64,000 nt of DNA from positions 310,001 through 374,000 of the forward strand of contig CAMPDV010000269.1 of assembly GCA_946699065.1 (NCBI GenBank). The letters are read 5' to 3'. How positions within the stretch are numbered: the first letter of the stretch is position 1; each line of letters begins with the position of its first letter. Below are positions 52,501 to 62,013 of this stretch, piece after piece. The notes beneath the pieces are model-generated. The model did not search any database and had not been told where the DNA came from. It worked only from the letters and a program-made list of their open reading frames with translations. Source of the DNA: Loxodes magnus (taxonomy: Eukaryota; Ciliophora; Karyorelictea; Loxodida; Loxodidae). Both the position numbers and the translations under genes were made by a program.

Positions 52501-53158
52501 TTCCCGATACGATGAACTCTGAATCACTGGATATAGCCACAGATGATACATAACTAGTGTGACCACTCATGGTCTTACAGGTACCTGTCTTGACGTTCCA
52601 TAGTCTCACCGTATAATCATGACTTCCCGATACGATGAACTCTGAATCACTGGATATAGCCACAGATCATACATAACCAGTGTGAACACTCATGGTCTTA
52701 CAGGTACCTGTATTGACGTTCCATAGTCTCACCGTATTATCACTACTTCCCGATACGATGAACTCTGAATCACTGGATATAGCCACAGCATATACATGAC
52801 CAGTGTGACCACTCATGGTCTTACAGGTACCTGTCTTGACGTTCCATAGTCTCACCGTATTATCATGACTTCCCGATACGATGAACTCTGAATCACTGGA
52901 TATAGCCACAGATGATACAGAATAAGTGAGACCACTCTTGGTCTTACAGGTACCTGTCTTGACGTTCCATAGTCTCACCGTATAATCATGACTTCCCGAT
53001 ACGATGAACTCTGAATCAATGGATATAGCCACAGATGATACATAACTAGTGTGACCACTCATGGTCTTACAGGTACCTGTCTTGACGTTCCATAGTCTCA
53101 CCGTATTATCACTACTTCCCGATACGATGAACTCTGAATCACTGGATATAGCCACAGA
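49469..53158 (-). repeat. 30-unit higher-order repeat, copy 2 (3,690 bp)
   Basis: Stops at 49592, TAG 49799, 49961, TAG 50168, 50453, 50576, 50822, 51191, 51560 and 52667 mirror copy 1. I found no difference by eye inside the pair. The copy ends near 53159, where an L-TYSVS unit replaces the THYVL unit that starts copy 2. Confidence 0.88.
51560..52663 (-). CDS. Stop-free WD40 run, 9 blades (duplicate)
   Basis: Protein-identical to 47870-48973 including the ADY turn and the H-K-N-S-V-R top, as expected for the second copy of the 3,690-bp duplication. Confidence 0.5.
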   Translation of the reverse strand: MAISSDSEFIVSGSHDYTVRLWNVKTGTCKTMSGHTSYVSSVAISSDSEFIVSGSHDYTVRLWNVKTGTCKTMSGHTSYVSSVAISIDSEFIVSGSHDYTVRLWNVKTGTCKTMSGHTDYVSSVAISIDSEFIVSGSSDNTVRLWNVKTGTCKTMSGHTGYVSSVAISSDSEFIVSGSRDETVRLWNVKTGTCKTMSGHKNSVRSVAISSDSEFIVSGSHDYTVRLWNVKTGTCKTMSGHTGHVYAVAISSDSEFIVSGSHDYTVRLWNVKTGTCKTKSGLTYSVSSVAISSDSEFIVSGSADYTVRLWNVKTGTCKTMSGHYSSVLSVAISSDSEFIVSGSRDSTVRLWNVKTGTCKTKSGLTYSV

Positions 53159-53980
53159 TGATACAGAATAAGTGAGACCACTCTTGGTCTTACAGGTACC
53201 TGTCTTGACGTTCCATAGTCTCACTGTCGAATCTCTACTTCCCGATACGATGAACTCTGAATCACTGGATATAGCCTCAGATCATACAGAATTTGTGTGA
53301 CCACTCATGGTCTTACAGGTACCTGTCTTGACGTTCCATAGTCTCACCGTATAATCATGACTTCCCGATACGATGAACTCTGAATCAATGGATATAGCCA
53401 CAGATCATACATAACCAGTGTGACCACTCATGGTCTTACAGGTACCTGTCTTGACGTTCCATAGTCTCACCGTATAATCATGACTTCCCGATACGATGAA
53501 CTCTGAATCAATGGATATAGCCACAGATGATACATAACTAGTGTGACCACTCATGGTCTTACAGGTACCTGTCTTGACGTCCCATAGTCTCACCGTATAA
53601 TCATAACTTCCCGATACGATGAACTCTGAATCAATGGATATAGACACAGATCATACAGAATTTGTGTGACCACTCATGGTCTTACAGGTACCTGTCTTGA
53701 CGTTCCATAGTCTCACCGTATAATCATGACTTCCCGATACGATGAACTCTGAATCACTGGATATAGCCACAGATCATACAGAACTAGTGCGACCACTCAT
53801 GGTCTTACAGGTACCTGTCTTGACGTTCCATAGTCTCACCGTATTATCACTACTTCCCGATACGATGAACTCTGAATCAATGGATATAGCCACAGATGAT
53901 ACATAACTAGTGTGACCACTCATGGTCTTACAGGTACCTGTCTTGACGTTCCATAGTCTCACCGTCTCATCTCTACTTCC

Positions 53981-55246
53981 CTATACGATGAACTCTGAAT
54001 CAATGGATATAGCCACAGATGATACATAACTAGTGTGACCACTCATGGTCTTACAGGTACCTGTCTTGACGTCCCATAGTCTCACCGTTTTATCATAACT
54101 TCCCGATACGATGAACTCTGAATCACTGGATATAGCCACAGATGATACAGAACTAGTGCGACCACTCATGGTCTTACAAGTACCTGTCTTGACGTTCCAT
54201 AGTCTCACCGTCTCATCTCTACTTCCCGATACGATGAACTCTGAATCACTGGATATAGCCACAGATAGTACATAATGTGTGTGACCACTCATGGTCTTAC
54301 AGGTACCTGTCTTGACGTCCCATAGTCTCACCGTATAATCATAACTTCCCGATACGATGAACTCTGAATCACTGGATATAGCCACAGATGATACAGAACT
54401 AGTGCGACCACTCATGGTCTTACAAGTACCTGTCTTGACGTTCCATAGTCTCACCGTATTATCACTACTTCCCGATACGATGAACTCTGAATCACTGGAT
54501 ATAGCCACAGATGATACAGAATAAGTGAGACCACTCATGGTCTTACAGGTACCTGTCTTGACGTTCCATAGTCTCACCGTCTCATCTCTACTTCCCGATA
54601 CGATGAACTCTGAATCACTGGATATAGCCACAGATAGTACATAATGTGTGTGACCACTCATGGTCTTACAGGTACCTGTCTTGACGTCCCATAGTCTCAC
54701 CGTATAATCATAACTTCCCGATACGATGAACTCTGAATCACTGGATATAGACACAGATGATACAGAACTAGTGTGACCACTCATGGTCTTACAGGTACCT
54801 GTCTTGACGTTCCATAGTCTCACCGTCTCATCTCTACTTCCCGATACGATGAACTCTGAATCACTGGATATAGCCACAGATAGTACATAATGTGTGTGAA
54901 CACTCATGGTCTTACAGGTACCTGTCTTGACGTCCCATAGTCTCACCGTATAATCATAACTTCCCGATACGATGAACTCTGAATCACTGGATATAGCCAC
55001 AGATGATACAGAACTAGTGCGACCACTCATGGTCTTACAAGTACCTGTCTTGACGTTCCATAGTCTCACCGTATTATCACTACTTCCCGATACGATGAAC
55101 TCTGAATCACTGGATATAGCCACAGATAATACAGAACTAGAGTGACCACTCATGGTCTTACAAGTACCTGTCTTGACGTTCCATAGTCTCACCGTATAAT
55201 CATGACTTCCCGATACGATGAACTCTGAATCACTGGATATAGCCAC
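53981..55246 (-). CDS. Longest stop-free WD40 run, 10 blades (421 codons)
   Basis: This is the longest standard-code open run in the window, ending at a column-36 TAG. Turns from the N-side are HDY, SDN, YDY, RDE, YDY, RDE, SDN, YDY, RDE, YDK. YDY and RDE blades alternate, a two-blade pattern seen mainly between 54 and 57 kb. Tops alternate between R/H-TSSVS and THYVL. One blade has V for G at column 17 (S-V-H-T), and one has A26S. TGA is absent for 1.27 kb, while the window average is about one per three blades. If any piece encodes a protein under the standard code, this and 55703-58075 are the best candidates, but no non-repeat N-terminus exists. Confidence 0.5.
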   Translation of the reverse strand: MAISSDSEFIVSGSHDYTVRLWNVKTGTCKTMSGHSSSVLSVAISSDSEFIVSGSSDNTVRLWNVKTGTCKTMSGRTSSVSSVAISSDSEFIVSGSYDYTVRLWDVKTGTCKTMSVHTHYVLSVAISSDSEFIVSGSRDETVRLWNVKTGTCKTMSGHTSSVSSVSISSDSEFIVSGSYDYTVRLWDVKTGTCKTMSGHTHYVLSVAISSDSEFIVSGSRDETVRLWNVKTGTCKTMSGLTYSVSSVAISSDSEFIVSGSSDNTVRLWNVKTGTCKTMSGRTSSVSSVAISSDSEFIVSGSYDYTVRLWDVKTGTCKTMSGHTHYVLSVAISSDSEFIVSGSRDETVRLWNVKTGTCKTMSGRTSSVSSVAISSDSEFIVSGSYDKTVRLWDVKTGTCKTMSGHTSYVSSVAISIDSEFIV

Positions 55247-55702
55247 AGATCATACAGAATAAGTGAGACCACTCTTGGTCTTACAGGTACCTGTCTTGAC
55301 GTTCCATAGTCTCACCGTATTATCACTACTTCCCGATACGATGAACTCTGAATCACTGGATATAGCCACAGATAATACAGAACTAGAGTGACCACTCATG
55401 GTCTTACAGGTACCTGTCTTGACGTTCCATAGTCTCACCGTATTATCACTACTTCCCGATACGATGAACTCTGAATCACTGGATATAGCCACAGATGATA
55501 CATAACTAGTGTGACCACTCATGGTCTTACAGGTACCTGTCTTGACGTTCCATAGTCTCACCGTATTATCACTACTTCCCGATACGATGAACTCTGAATC
55601 ACTGGATATAGCCACAGATCATACAGAACTAGAGTGACCACTCATGGTCTTACAGGTACCTGTCTTGACGTTCCATAGTCTCACCGTCTCATCTCTACTT
55701 CC

Positions 55703-56845
55703 CTATACGATGAACTCTGAATCAATGGATATAGCCACAGATGATACATAACTAGTGTGACCACTCATGGTCTTACAGGTACCTGTCTTGACGTCCCATA
55801 GTCTCACCGTATAATCATAACTTCCCGATACGATGAACTCTGAATCACTGGATATAGCCACAGATGATACAGAACTAGTGCGACCACTCATGGTCTTACA
55901 AGTACCTGTCTTGACGTTCCATAGTCTCACCGTCTCGTCTCTACTTCCCGATACGATGAACTCTGAATCACTGGATATAGCCACAGATAGTACATAATGT
56001 GTGTGACCACTCATGGTCTTACAGGTACCTGTCTTGACGTTCCATAGTCTCACCGTCTCATCTCTACTTCCCGATACGATGAACTCTGAATCACTGGATA
56101 TAGCCACAGATAGTACATAATGTGTGTGACCACTCATGGTCTTACAGGTACCTGTCTTGACGTCCCATAGTCTCACCGTATAATCATAACTTCCCGATAC
56201 GATGAACTCTGAATCACTGGATATAGACACAGATGATACAGAACTAGTGTGACCACTCATGGTCTTACAGGTACCTGTCTTGACGTTCCATAGTCTCACC
56301 GTCTCATCTCTACTTCCCGATACGATGAACTCTGAATCACTGGATATAGCCACAGATAGTACATAATGTGTGTGAACACTCATGGTCTTACAGGTACCTG
56401 TCTTGACGTCCCATAGTCTCACCGTATAATCATAACTTCCCGATACGATGAACTCTGAATCACTGGATATAGCCACAGATGATACATAACTAGTGTGACA
56501 ACTCATGGTCTTACAGGTACCTGTCTTGACGTTCCATAGTCTCACCGTATTATCACTACTTCCCGATACGATGAACTCTGAATCACTGGATATAGCCACA
56601 GATAATACAGAACTAGAGTGACCACTCATGGTCTTACAGGTACCTGTCTTGACGTTCCATAGTCTCACCGTATTATCACTACTTCCCGATACGATGAACT
56701 CTGAATCACTGGATATAGCCACAGATGATACATAACTAGTGTGACCACTCATGGTCTTACAGGTACCTGTCTTGACGTTCCATAGTCTCACCGTATTATC
56801 ACTACTTCCCGATACGATGAACTCTGAATCACTGGATATAGCCAC
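55703..56845 (-). CDS. Stop-free WD40 run ending in TAG, 9 blades (380 codons)
   Basis: Turns are SDN, SDN, SDN, YDY, RDE, YDY, RDE, RDE, YDY, and the stop is TAG before the next SGS. Two GH dipeptides are altered, S-C-H-T (near 56500) and S-V-H-T (near 56376). A synonymous GAC aspartate (A-to-G at 55937) is private to this run. Its N-side three SDN blades match those of 55250-55615 and 56849-58075 at 1,230-bp spacing. Confidence 0.45.
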   Translation of the reverse strand: MAISSDSEFIVSGSSDNTVRLWNVKTGTCKTMSGHTSYVSSVAISSDSEFIVSGSSDNTVRLWNVKTGTCKTMSGHSSSVLSVAISSDSEFIVSGSSDNTVRLWNVKTGTCKTMSCHTSYVSSVAISSDSEFIVSGSYDYTVRLWDVKTGTCKTMSVHTHYVLSVAISSDSEFIVSGSRDETVRLWNVKTGTCKTMSGHTSSVSSVSISSDSEFIVSGSYDYTVRLWDVKTGTCKTMSGHTHYVLSVAISSDSEFIVSGSRDETVRLWNVKTGTCKTMSGHTHYVLSVAISSDSEFIVSGSRDETVRLWNVKTGTCKTMSGRTSSVSSVAISSDSEFIVSGSYDYTVRLWDVKTGTCKTMSGHTSYVSSVAISIDSEFIV

Positions 56846-56848
56846 AGA

Positions 56849-58075
56849 TCATACAGAACTAGAGTGACCACTCATGGTCTTACAGGTACCTGTCTTGACG
56901 TTCCATAGTCTCACCGTATAATCACTACTTCCCGATACGATGAACTCTGAATCACTGGATATAGCCACAGATGATACAGAATAAGTGAGACCACTCTTGG
57001 TCTTACAGGTACCTGTCTTGACGTTCCATAGTCTCACTGTCGAATCTCTACTTCCCGATACGATGAACTCTGAATCACTGGATATAGCCACAGATAGTAC
57101 ATAATGTGTGTGACCACTCATGGTCTTACAGGTACCTGTCTTGACGTCCCATAGTCTCACCGTATAATCATAACTTCCCGATACGATGAACTCTGAATCA
57201 CTGGATATAGCCACAGATGATACAGAACTAGTGCGACCACTCATGGTCTTACAAGTACCTGTCTTGACGTTCCATAGTCTCACCGTATTATCACTACTTC
57301 CCGATACGATGAACTCTGAATCACTGGATATAGCCACAGATAATACAGAACTAGAGTGACCACTCATGGTCTTACAAGTACCTGTCTTGACGTTCCATAG
57401 TCTCACCGTATAATCATGACTTCCCGATACGATGAACTCTGAATCACTGGATATAGCCACAGATGATACATAACTAGTGTGACCACTCATGGTCTTACAG
57501 GTACCTGTCTTGACGTTCCATAGTCTCACTGTCGAATCTCTACTTCCCGATACGATGAACTCTGAATCACTGGATATAGCCACAGATAATACAGAACTAG
57601 AGTGACCACTCATGGTCTTACAGGTACCTGTCTTGACGTTCCATAGTCTCACCGTCTCATCTCTACTTCCCGATACGATGAACTCTGAATCACTGGATAT
57701 AGCCACAGATGATACAGAACTAGTGTGACCACTCATGGTCTTACAGGTACCTGTCTTGACGTTCCATAGTCTCACCGTATTATCACTACTTCCCGATACG
57801 ATGAACTCTGAATCACTGGATATAGCCACAGATAATACAGAACTAGAGTGACCACTCATGGTCTTACAGGTACCTGTCTTGACGTTCCATAGTCTCACCG
57901 TATTATCACTACTTCCCGATACGATGAACTCTGAATCACTGGATATAGCCACAGATGATACATAACTAGTGTGACCACTCATGGTCTTACAGGTACCTGT
58001 CTTGACGTTCCATAGTCTCACCGTATTATCACTACTTCCCGATACGATGAACTCTGAATCACTGGATATAGCCAC
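56849..58075 (-). CDS. Stop-free WD40 run, 10 blades (408 codons)
   Basis: Turns are SDN, SDN, SDN, RDE, RDS, HDY, SDN, YDY, RDS, SDY, giving six different turn types in ten blades, among the most diverse of any run here. Tops include TSYVS, HSSSVL, TSSVS, R-TSSVS, THYVL and L-TYSVS. It is bounded by TGA on both sides. The C-side six blades recur in 58079-58813. Confidence 0.5.
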   Translation of the reverse strand: MAISSDSEFIVSGSSDNTVRLWNVKTGTCKTMSGHTSYVSSVAISSDSEFIVSGSSDNTVRLWNVKTGTCKTMSGHSSSVLSVAISSDSEFIVSGSSDNTVRLWNVKTGTCKTMSGHTSSVSSVAISSDSEFIVSGSRDETVRLWNVKTGTCKTMSGHSSSVLSVAISSDSEFIVSGSRDSTVRLWNVKTGTCKTMSGHTSYVSSVAISSDSEFIVSGSHDYTVRLWNVKTGTCKTMSGHSSSVLSVAISSDSEFIVSGSSDNTVRLWNVKTGTCKTMSGRTSSVSSVAISSDSEFIVSGSYDYTVRLWDVKTGTCKTMSGHTHYVLSVAISSDSEFIVSGSRDSTVRLWNVKTGTCKTKSGLTYSVSSVAISSDSEFIVSGSSDYTVRLWNVKTGTCKTMSGHSSSV

Positions 58076-58078
58076 AGA

Positions 58079-58813
58079 TCATACAGAACTAGAGTGACCA
58101 CTCATGGTCTTACAGGTACCTGTCTTGACGTTCCATAGTCTCACCGTATAATCACTACTTCCCGATACGATGAACTCTGAATCACTGGATATAGCCACAG
58201 ATGATACAGAATAAGTGAGACCACTCTTGGTCTTACAGGTACCTGTCTTGACGTTCCATAGTCTCACTGTCGAATCTCTACTTCCCGATACGATGAACTC
58301 TGAATCACTGGATATAGCCACAGATAGTACATAATGTGTGTGACCACTCATGGTCTTACAGGTACCTGTCTTGACGTCCCATAGTCTCACCGTATAATCA
58401 TAACTTCCCGATACGATGAACTCTGAATCACTGGATATAGCCACAGATGATACAGAACTAGTGCGACCACTCATGGTCTTACAAGTACCTGTCTTGACGT
58501 TCCATAGTCTCACCGTATTATCACTACTTCCCGATACGATGAACTCTGAATCACTGGATATAGCCACAGATAATACAGAACTAGAGTGACCACTCATGGT
58601 CTTACAAGTACCTGTCTTGACGTTCCATAGTCTCACCGTATAATCATGACTTCCCGATACGATGAACTCTGAATCAATGGATATAGCCACAGATGATACA
58701 TAACTAGTGTGACCACTCATGGTCTTACAGGTACCTGTCTTGACGTTCCATAGTCTCACCGTATTATCACTACTTCCCGATACGATGAACTCTGAATCAC
58801 TGGATATAGCCAC
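58079..58813 (-). CDS. Stop-free WD40 run, 6 blades
   Basis: Turns are SDN, HDY, SDN, YDY, RDS, SDY. From the HDY blade on it matches the C-side of 56849-58075 at +1,230 bp, except that the blade near 58674 has I at column 29 where the other has S. Confidence 0.4.
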   Translation of the reverse strand: MAISSDSEFIVSGSSDNTVRLWNVKTGTCKTMSGHTSYVSSVAISIDSEFIVSGSHDYTVRLWNVKTGTCKTMSGHSSSVLSVAISSDSEFIVSGSSDNTVRLWNVKTGTCKTMSGRTSSVSSVAISSDSEFIVSGSYDYTVRLWDVKTGTCKTMSGHTHYVLSVAISSDSEFIVSGSRDSTVRLWNVKTGTCKTKSGLTYSVSSVAISSDSEFIVSGSSDYTVRLWNVKTGTCKTMSGHSSSV

Positions 58814-59288
58814 AGATCATACAGAACTAGTGCGACCACTCATGGTCTTACAGGTACCTGTCTTGACGTTCCATAGTCTCACTGTCGAATCTCTACTTCC
58901 CGATACGATGAACTCTGAATCACTGGATATAGCCACAGATAATACAGAACTAGAGTGACCACTCATGGTCTTACAGGTACCTGTCTTGACGTTCCATAGT
59001 CTCACCGTATTATCACTACTTCCCGATACGATGAACTCTGAATCACTGGATATAGCCACAGATCATACAGAACTAGTGCGACCACTCATGGTCTTACAGG
59101 TACCTGTCTTGACGTTCCATAGTCTCACCGTATTATCACTACTTCCCGATACGATGAACTCTGAATCACTGGATATAGCCACAGATAATACAGAACTAGA
59201 GTGACCACTCATGGTCTTACAGGTACCTGTCTTGACGTTCCATAGTCTCACCGTATTATCACTACTTCCCGATACGATGAACTCTGAA

Positions 59289-59298
59289 TCACTGATAT
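59289..59298. other. 1-bp deletion (frameshift) in a GG pair
   Basis: The landmarks at 59271 and 59393 are 122 bp apart. The ACTGGATA element present in other units reads ACTGATA here. It is the only single-base length change I found. A homopolymer dropout from long-read sequencing is as likely as a real mutation. Confidence 0.9.
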
Positions 59299-59999
59299 AG
59301 CCTCAGATCATACAGAATAAGTGAGACCACTCTTGGTCTTACAGGTACCTGTCTTGACGTTCCATAGTCTCACCGTATTATCACTACTTCCCGATACGAT
59401 GAACTCTGAATCACTGGATATAGCCACAGATGATACAGAACTAGTGCGACCACTCATGGTCTTACAGGTACCTGTCTTGACGTTCCATAGTCTCACCGTA
59501 TTATCACTACTTCCCGATACGATGAACTCTGAATCACTGGATATAGCCACAGATCATACAGAATTTGTGTGACCACTCATGGTCTTACAGGTACCTGTCT
59601 TGACGTTCCATAGTCTCACCGTATTATCACTACTTCCCGATACGATGAACTCTGAATCACTGGATATAGCCACAGATAATACAGAACTAGAGTGACCACT
59701 CATGGTCTTACAGGTACCTGTCTTGACGTTCCATAGTCTCACCGTATTATCACTACTTCCCGATACGATGAACTCTGAATCACTGGATATAGCCACAGAT
59801 GATACATAACTAGTGTGACCACTCATGGTCTTACAGGTACCTGTCTTGACGTTCCATAGTCTCACCGTATAATCATGACTTCCCGATACGATGAACTCTG
59901 AATCAATGGATATAGCCACAGATGATACATAATCTGTGTGACCACTCATGGTCTTACAGGTACCTGTCTTGACGTTCCATAGTCTCACCGTATTATCAC

Positions 60000-61460
60000 T
60001 ACTTCCCGATACGATGAACTCTGAATCACTGGATATAGCCTCAGATCATACAGAATAAGTGAGACCACTCTTGGTCTTACAGGTACCTGTCTTGACGTTC
60101 CATAGTCTCACTGTCGAATCTCTACTTCCCGATACGATGAACTCTGAATCACTGGATATAGCCACATATCATACAGAATTTGTGTGACCACTCATGGTCT
60201 TACAGGTACCTGTCTTGACGTTCCATAGTCTCACCGTATTATCACTACTTTCCGATACGATGAACTCTGAATCACTGGATATAGCCACAGATAATACAGA
60301 ACTAGAGTGACCACTCATGGTCTTACAGGTACCTGTCTTGACGTTCCATAGTCTCACCGTATTATCACTACTTCCCGATACGATGAACTCTGAATCAATG
60401 GATATAGCCTCAGATCATACAGAATAAGTGAGACCACTCTTGGTCTTACAGGTACCTGTCTTGACGTTCCATAGTCTCACTGTCGAATCTCTACTTCCCG
60501 ATACGATGAACTCTGAATCAATGGATATAGCCACAGATGATACATAACTAGTGTGACCACTCATGGTCTTACAGGTACCTGTCTTGACGTTCCATAGTCT
60601 CACCGTATAATCATGACTTCCCGATACGATGAACTCTGAATCAATGGATATAGCCACAGATGATACATAACTAGTGTGACCACTCATGGTCTTACAAGTA
60701 CCTGTCTTGACGTTCCATAGTCTCACCGTATTATCACTACTTCCCGATACGATGAACTCTGAATCACTGGATATAGCCACAGATGATACATAACTAGTGT
60801 GACCACTCATGGTCTTACAGGTACCTGTCTTGACGTTCCATAGTCTCACCGTATAATCATGACTTCCCGATACGATGAACTCTGAATCAATGGATATAGC
60901 CACAGATGATACATAACTAGTGTGACCACTCATGGTCTTACAGGTACCTGTCTTGACGTTCCATAGTCTCACCGTATTATCACTACTTCCCGATACGATG
61001 AACTCTGAATCACTGGATATAGCCTCAGATCATACAGAATAAGTGAGACCACTCTTGGTCTTACAGGTACCTGTCTTGACGTTCCATAGTCTCACTGTCG
61101 AATCTCTACTTCCCGATACGATGAACTCTGAATCACTGGATATAGCCACATATCATACAGAATTTGTGTGACCACTCATGGTCTTACAGGTACCTGTCTT
61201 GACGTTCCATAGTCTCACCGTATTATCACTACTTTCCGATACGATGAACTCTGAATCACTGGATATAGCCACAGATAATACAGAACTAGAGTGACCACTC
61301 ATGGTCTTACAGGTACCTGTCTTGACGTTCCATAGTCTCACCGTATTATCACTACTTCCCGATACGATGAACTCTGAATCAATGGATATAGCCTCAGATC
61401 ATACAGAATAAGTGAGACCACTCTTGGTCTTACAGGTACCTGTCTTGACGTTCCATAGTC
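60000..61460 (-). repeat. 8-unit spaced (984-bp) duplication, about 4 units conserved
   Basis: Stops 60046, 60169 and 60415 recur at 61030, 61153 and 61399. Both sets include the TGA-TAT unit, the G37E (S-E-S) unit and a V25E unit with I29. Beyond 60475 and 61460 the turn differs (RDS against HDY), so the duplicated core is about 0.45 kb. Confidence 0.75.
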
Positions 61461-62010
61461 TCACCGTATAATCATGACTTCCCGATACGATGAACTCTGA
61501 ATCAATGGATATAGCCACAGATGATACATAACTAGTGTGACCACTCATGGTCTTACAGGTACCTGTCTTGACGTTCCATAGTCTCACCGTATTATCACTA
61601 CTTCCCGATACGATGAACTCTGAATCACTGGATATAGCCACAGATAATACAGAACTAGAGTGACCACTCATGGTCTTACAGGTACCTGTCTTGACGTTCC
61701 ATAGTCTCACCGTCTCATCTCTACTTCCCGATACGATGAACTCTGAATCACTGGATATAGCCACAGATGATACAGAACTAGTGCGACCACTCATGGTCTT
61801 ACAGGTACCTGTCTTGACGTTCCATAGTCTCACCGTATTATCACTACTTCCCGATACGATGAACTCTGAATCACTGGATATAGCCACAGCATATACATGA
61901 CCAGTGTGACCACTCATGGTCTTACAGGTACCTGTCTTGACGTTCCATAGTCTCACCGTCTCATCTCTACTTCCCGATACGATGAACTCTGAATCAATGG
62001 ATATAGACAC
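61399..62010 (-). CDS. Stop-free WD40 run, 5 blades
   Basis: Turns are RDE, SDN, RDE, SDN, HDY. It starts with the S-I-S-I form and includes one T-G-H-V-Y-A top (near 61890), otherwise seen at 48.2, 49.1, 51.9, 52.8 and 63.4 kb. It ends at TGA followed by GAG (V25E). Confidence 0.4.
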   Translation of the reverse strand: MSISIDSEFIVSGSRDETVRLWNVKTGTCKTMSGHTGHVYAVAISSDSEFIVSGSSDNTVRLWNVKTGTCKTMSGRTSSVSSVAISSDSEFIVSGSRDETVRLWNVKTGTCKTMSGHSSSVLSVAISSDSEFIVSGSSDNTVRLWNVKTGTCKTMSGHTSYVSSVAISIDSEFIVSGSHDYTVRLWNVKTGTCKTKSGLTYSV

Positions 62011-62013
62011 AGA

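Larger units (their letters stand above)
55250..58700 (-). repeat. Partial 10-unit (1,230-bp) higher-order repeat
   Basis: The TGA plus HSSSV units at 55619, 56849 and 58079 are 1,230 bp apart. The SDN-SDN-SDN triplet ending at 55615, 56845 and 58075 repeats with them. The intervening blades differ between the first two periods (YDY/RDE-rich against RDE/RDS/HDY), so only parts of the 10-unit period are conserved. Confidence 0.7.
8034..59293 (-). other. WD40 reading-frame block 3 (51 kb in one phase)
   Basis: About 417 blades lie in one unbroken phase. The landmark at 8103 and the one at 59271 are exactly 416 x 123 bp apart. By my count there are about 134 TGA codons in column 23 and about 23 TAG codons in column 36, and no stop in any other column. 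Holding phase over 51 kb argues against ordinary decay, where indels accumulate. It also fits very recent amplification with homogenisation. TAG codons begin at 8348, 11915, 16958, 20648, 25691, 29381, 34424, 37868, 38975, 41189, 41804, 43034, 43649, 44756, 45002, 45371, 45740, 46109, 46478, 49799, 50168, 53981 and 55703. Confidence 0.85.

Noticed and set aside
2635-61900. Plus-strand open frames of 76-83 codons with repeated [10 protein letters not shown] motifs (for example 2635-2868, 9027-9266, 59321-59572, 61670-61900)
   Set aside because: They are the antisense reading of the WD40 units. They appear wherever two neighbouring units have the right synonymous context, match no family I recognise, and follow the 123-bp period.
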